Shown: positions 5,158 to 6,310 of the stretch, in pieces | Position numbering within the stretch: the first letter of the stretch is position 1 | How the letters are laid out: the number at the start of each line of letters is the position of its first letter | DNA from: an uncultured Collinsella sp. | GTDB taxonomy: Bacteria > Actinomycetota > Coriobacteriia > Coriobacteriales > Coriobacteriaceae | Assembly: GCA_900545835.1 (NCBI GenBank) | Contig: URBB01000110.1 | Location: 1 to 6,310, forward strand | DNA length: 6,310 nucleotides | Direction: 5' to 3' | The notes under the pieces: generated by a model | Seen by the model: the letters and a program-made list of their open reading frames with translations, nothing else | Database searches by the model: none | What the model was told of the DNA's origin: nothing | Position numbers and translations under genes: made by a program

Positions 5158-6261
5158 GTGAACCGCACCAAAATCGCGCAGCTCTATGCCGATGCCGAGT
5201 CGCTCGGCGGCCAGACCGTCACCGTCGCCGGCTGGGTCAAGTCCGTCCGCGACATGAAGAACTTTGGCTTCGTTACGCTCAACGACGGCAGCTGCTTCCG
5301 CGACCTGCAGGTCGTCATGAACCGCGAGGCACTCGACAACTACGACGAGATCGCCCATCAAAACGTCTCGGCCGCACTCATTTGCACCGGCACCGTCAAG
5401 CTGACCCCCGATGCGCCCCAGCCTTTCGAGCTTTCTGCCACCTCCATCGAGGTCGAGGGCACGAGCGCCCCGGATTACCCGCTGCAGAAGAAGCGCGCAA
5501 CCGTCGAGTTCCTGCGCACCCAGCAGCACCTGCGCCCGCGCACCAACCTGTTCCGCGCCGTGTTCCGCATCCGCTCTGTCGCGGCTGCCGCCATCCACCG
5601 CTTCTTCCAGGAGCAGGGCTTTGTCTACGTCAACACCCCCATCATCACCACGAGTGACTGCGAGGGCGCCGGCGAGATGTTCCGCGTGACCACGCTCGAC
5701 CCCAAAAATCCGCCCCTCACCGAGTCCGGCGAGGTCGACTGGAGCCAGGACTTCTTTGGCAAGCATGCAAGCCTCACCGTGTCCGGTCAGCTCAATGCCG
5801 AGAACTTTGCCATGGCCTTTGGCGACGTGTACACCTTTGGCCCCACCTTCCGTGCCGAGAACTCCAACACCACGCGCCACGCCGCCGAGTTTTGGATGAT
5901 CGAGCCCGAGATGGCCTTTGCCGACCTTAACGACTACATGGATAACGCCGAGGCCATGCTCAAGTATGTCCTCAAGGACGTCATGGCCACCTGCCCCGAC
6001 GAGCTCAATATGCTCAACAAGTTTGTGGACAAGGGTCTGCTCGAGCGCCTGGACCATGTCGCCAACTCCGACTTTGCCCGCGTTACCTACACCGAGGCCG
6101 TCGAGATCCTGGAGCAGGCAGTCGCTGCTGGCCACCAGTTTGATTACCCCGTCAGCTGGGGCATCGACCTGCAGACCGAGCACGAGCGCTTCCTGACCGA
6201 GGAGCACTTTAAGCGCCCGACCTTCGTGACCGACTACCCGGCCGATATCAAGGCGTTCTAC
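5158..6261 (+). CDS. asnS: Asparaginyl-tRNA synthetase (partial, 3' end lost at contig end)
   Basis: This is a class IIb aminoacyl-tRNA synthetase that charges tRNA-Asn with asparagine using ATP in the cytoplasm. The first 368 codons are present, of about 465 in the E. coli enzyme. Residues about 20-105 form the OB-fold anticodon-binding domain (VTVAGWVKSVRD, LNDGSCFRDLQVV). The linker LRPRTNLFRAVFRIR (125-139) leads into motif 1 (about 148-164, FVYVNTPIIT), then DCEGAGEMFRV (167-177), typical of AsnRS rather than AspRS. Motif 2 is FRAENSNTTRHAAEFWMIEP (231-250). Motif 3, the GxGxGxxR helix that binds ATP, should lie in the missing part. The true sequence ends at Tyr368 in DIKAFY; the in-frame codons that follow (LSLIHI, then TGA) are sequencing-adapter sequence and must not be taken as protein. 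GTG is chosen as start from the ribosome-binding site. The gene itself shows no sign of decay. Confidence 0.95.
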
Positions 6262-6310
6262 CTGTCTCTTATACACATCTGACGCTGCCGACGACGGAGA
6301 GAGTGTAGAT
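6262..6310. other. Untrimmed Nextera sequencing adapter (non-biological)
   Basis: 6262-6280 is CTGTCTCTTATACACATCT, the 19-bp Tn5 mosaic-end sequence used in Nextera libraries. It is followed by GACGCTGCCGACGA (6281-6294), the constant part of the i5-side adapter, then an 8-base index CGGAGAGA (6295-6302). This is the reverse complement of TCTCTCCG, which I recall as index S511/N511. GTGTAGAT (6303-6310) begins the P5-side constant region. The whole stretch is therefore library adapter read-through, not an integrated transposon. Confidence 0.98.

Noticed and set aside
5137..6276. Antisense ORF (379 codons) opposite asnS
   Set aside because: Its start MYKRQ comes from the adapter and the rest mirrors asnS codons.
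6262..6280. End of a Tn5-type transposon
   Set aside because: The 19-bp mosaic end is followed by library adapter and index sequence, not by transposon DNA, so it is a sequencing artefact.

Overview
The window looks like the end of a contig from a high-GC Coriobacteriia genome, most likely Collinsella or a close relative. This is inferred from codon and base usage, the gene content and the protein sequences; no rRNA or other marker is present to confirm it. Four chromosomal genes and one adapter artefact account for nearly all of it.

Layout: (1) 1-313, minus strand: N-terminal part of an MFS efflux transporter of the SotB/AraJ type, cut by the window edge. (2) 438-2798, minus strand: a complete ferrous-iron transporter with an N-terminal FeoA domain fused to FeoB. 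A perfect 13-bp stem-loop lies between its stop and the MFS gene. (3) 2799-3269: 471 bp without a convincing gene, but rich in structure. Nearest feoB is a sigma70-like promoter followed by two tandem 16-bp dyads that look like metal-repressor operators. Then comes an unusual array of seven alternately oriented 15-bp motifs, with spacers of 14,18,14,18,14,17 nt, and then a 19-bp inverted repeat. (4) 3270-4169, minus strand: an alpha/beta-hydrolase of the acetyl-esterase type. (5) 4170-4412: divergent promoter region with a LacI-type palindrome. (6) 4413-4976, plus strand: a stand-alone glucose-type PTS EIIA protein with its own terminator. (7) 5158-6261, plus strand: asparaginyl-tRNA synthetase, broken off at codon 368. 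(8) 6262-6310: not genomic DNA but an untrimmed Nextera adapter with its i5 index.

Functionally the genes are independent units rather than an operon: Fe(II) uptake, efflux, ester hydrolysis, sugar PTS phosphotransfer, and translation. Each has its own recognisable ribosome-binding site, and most have their own promoter and/or terminator. I see no defence, mobile or biosynthetic system. The strongest candidate for something undescribed is the alternating palindromic array at 2957-3156, with the neighbouring 19-bp inverted repeat. The strongest technical observation is the adapter, which creates a false C-terminus for asnS.
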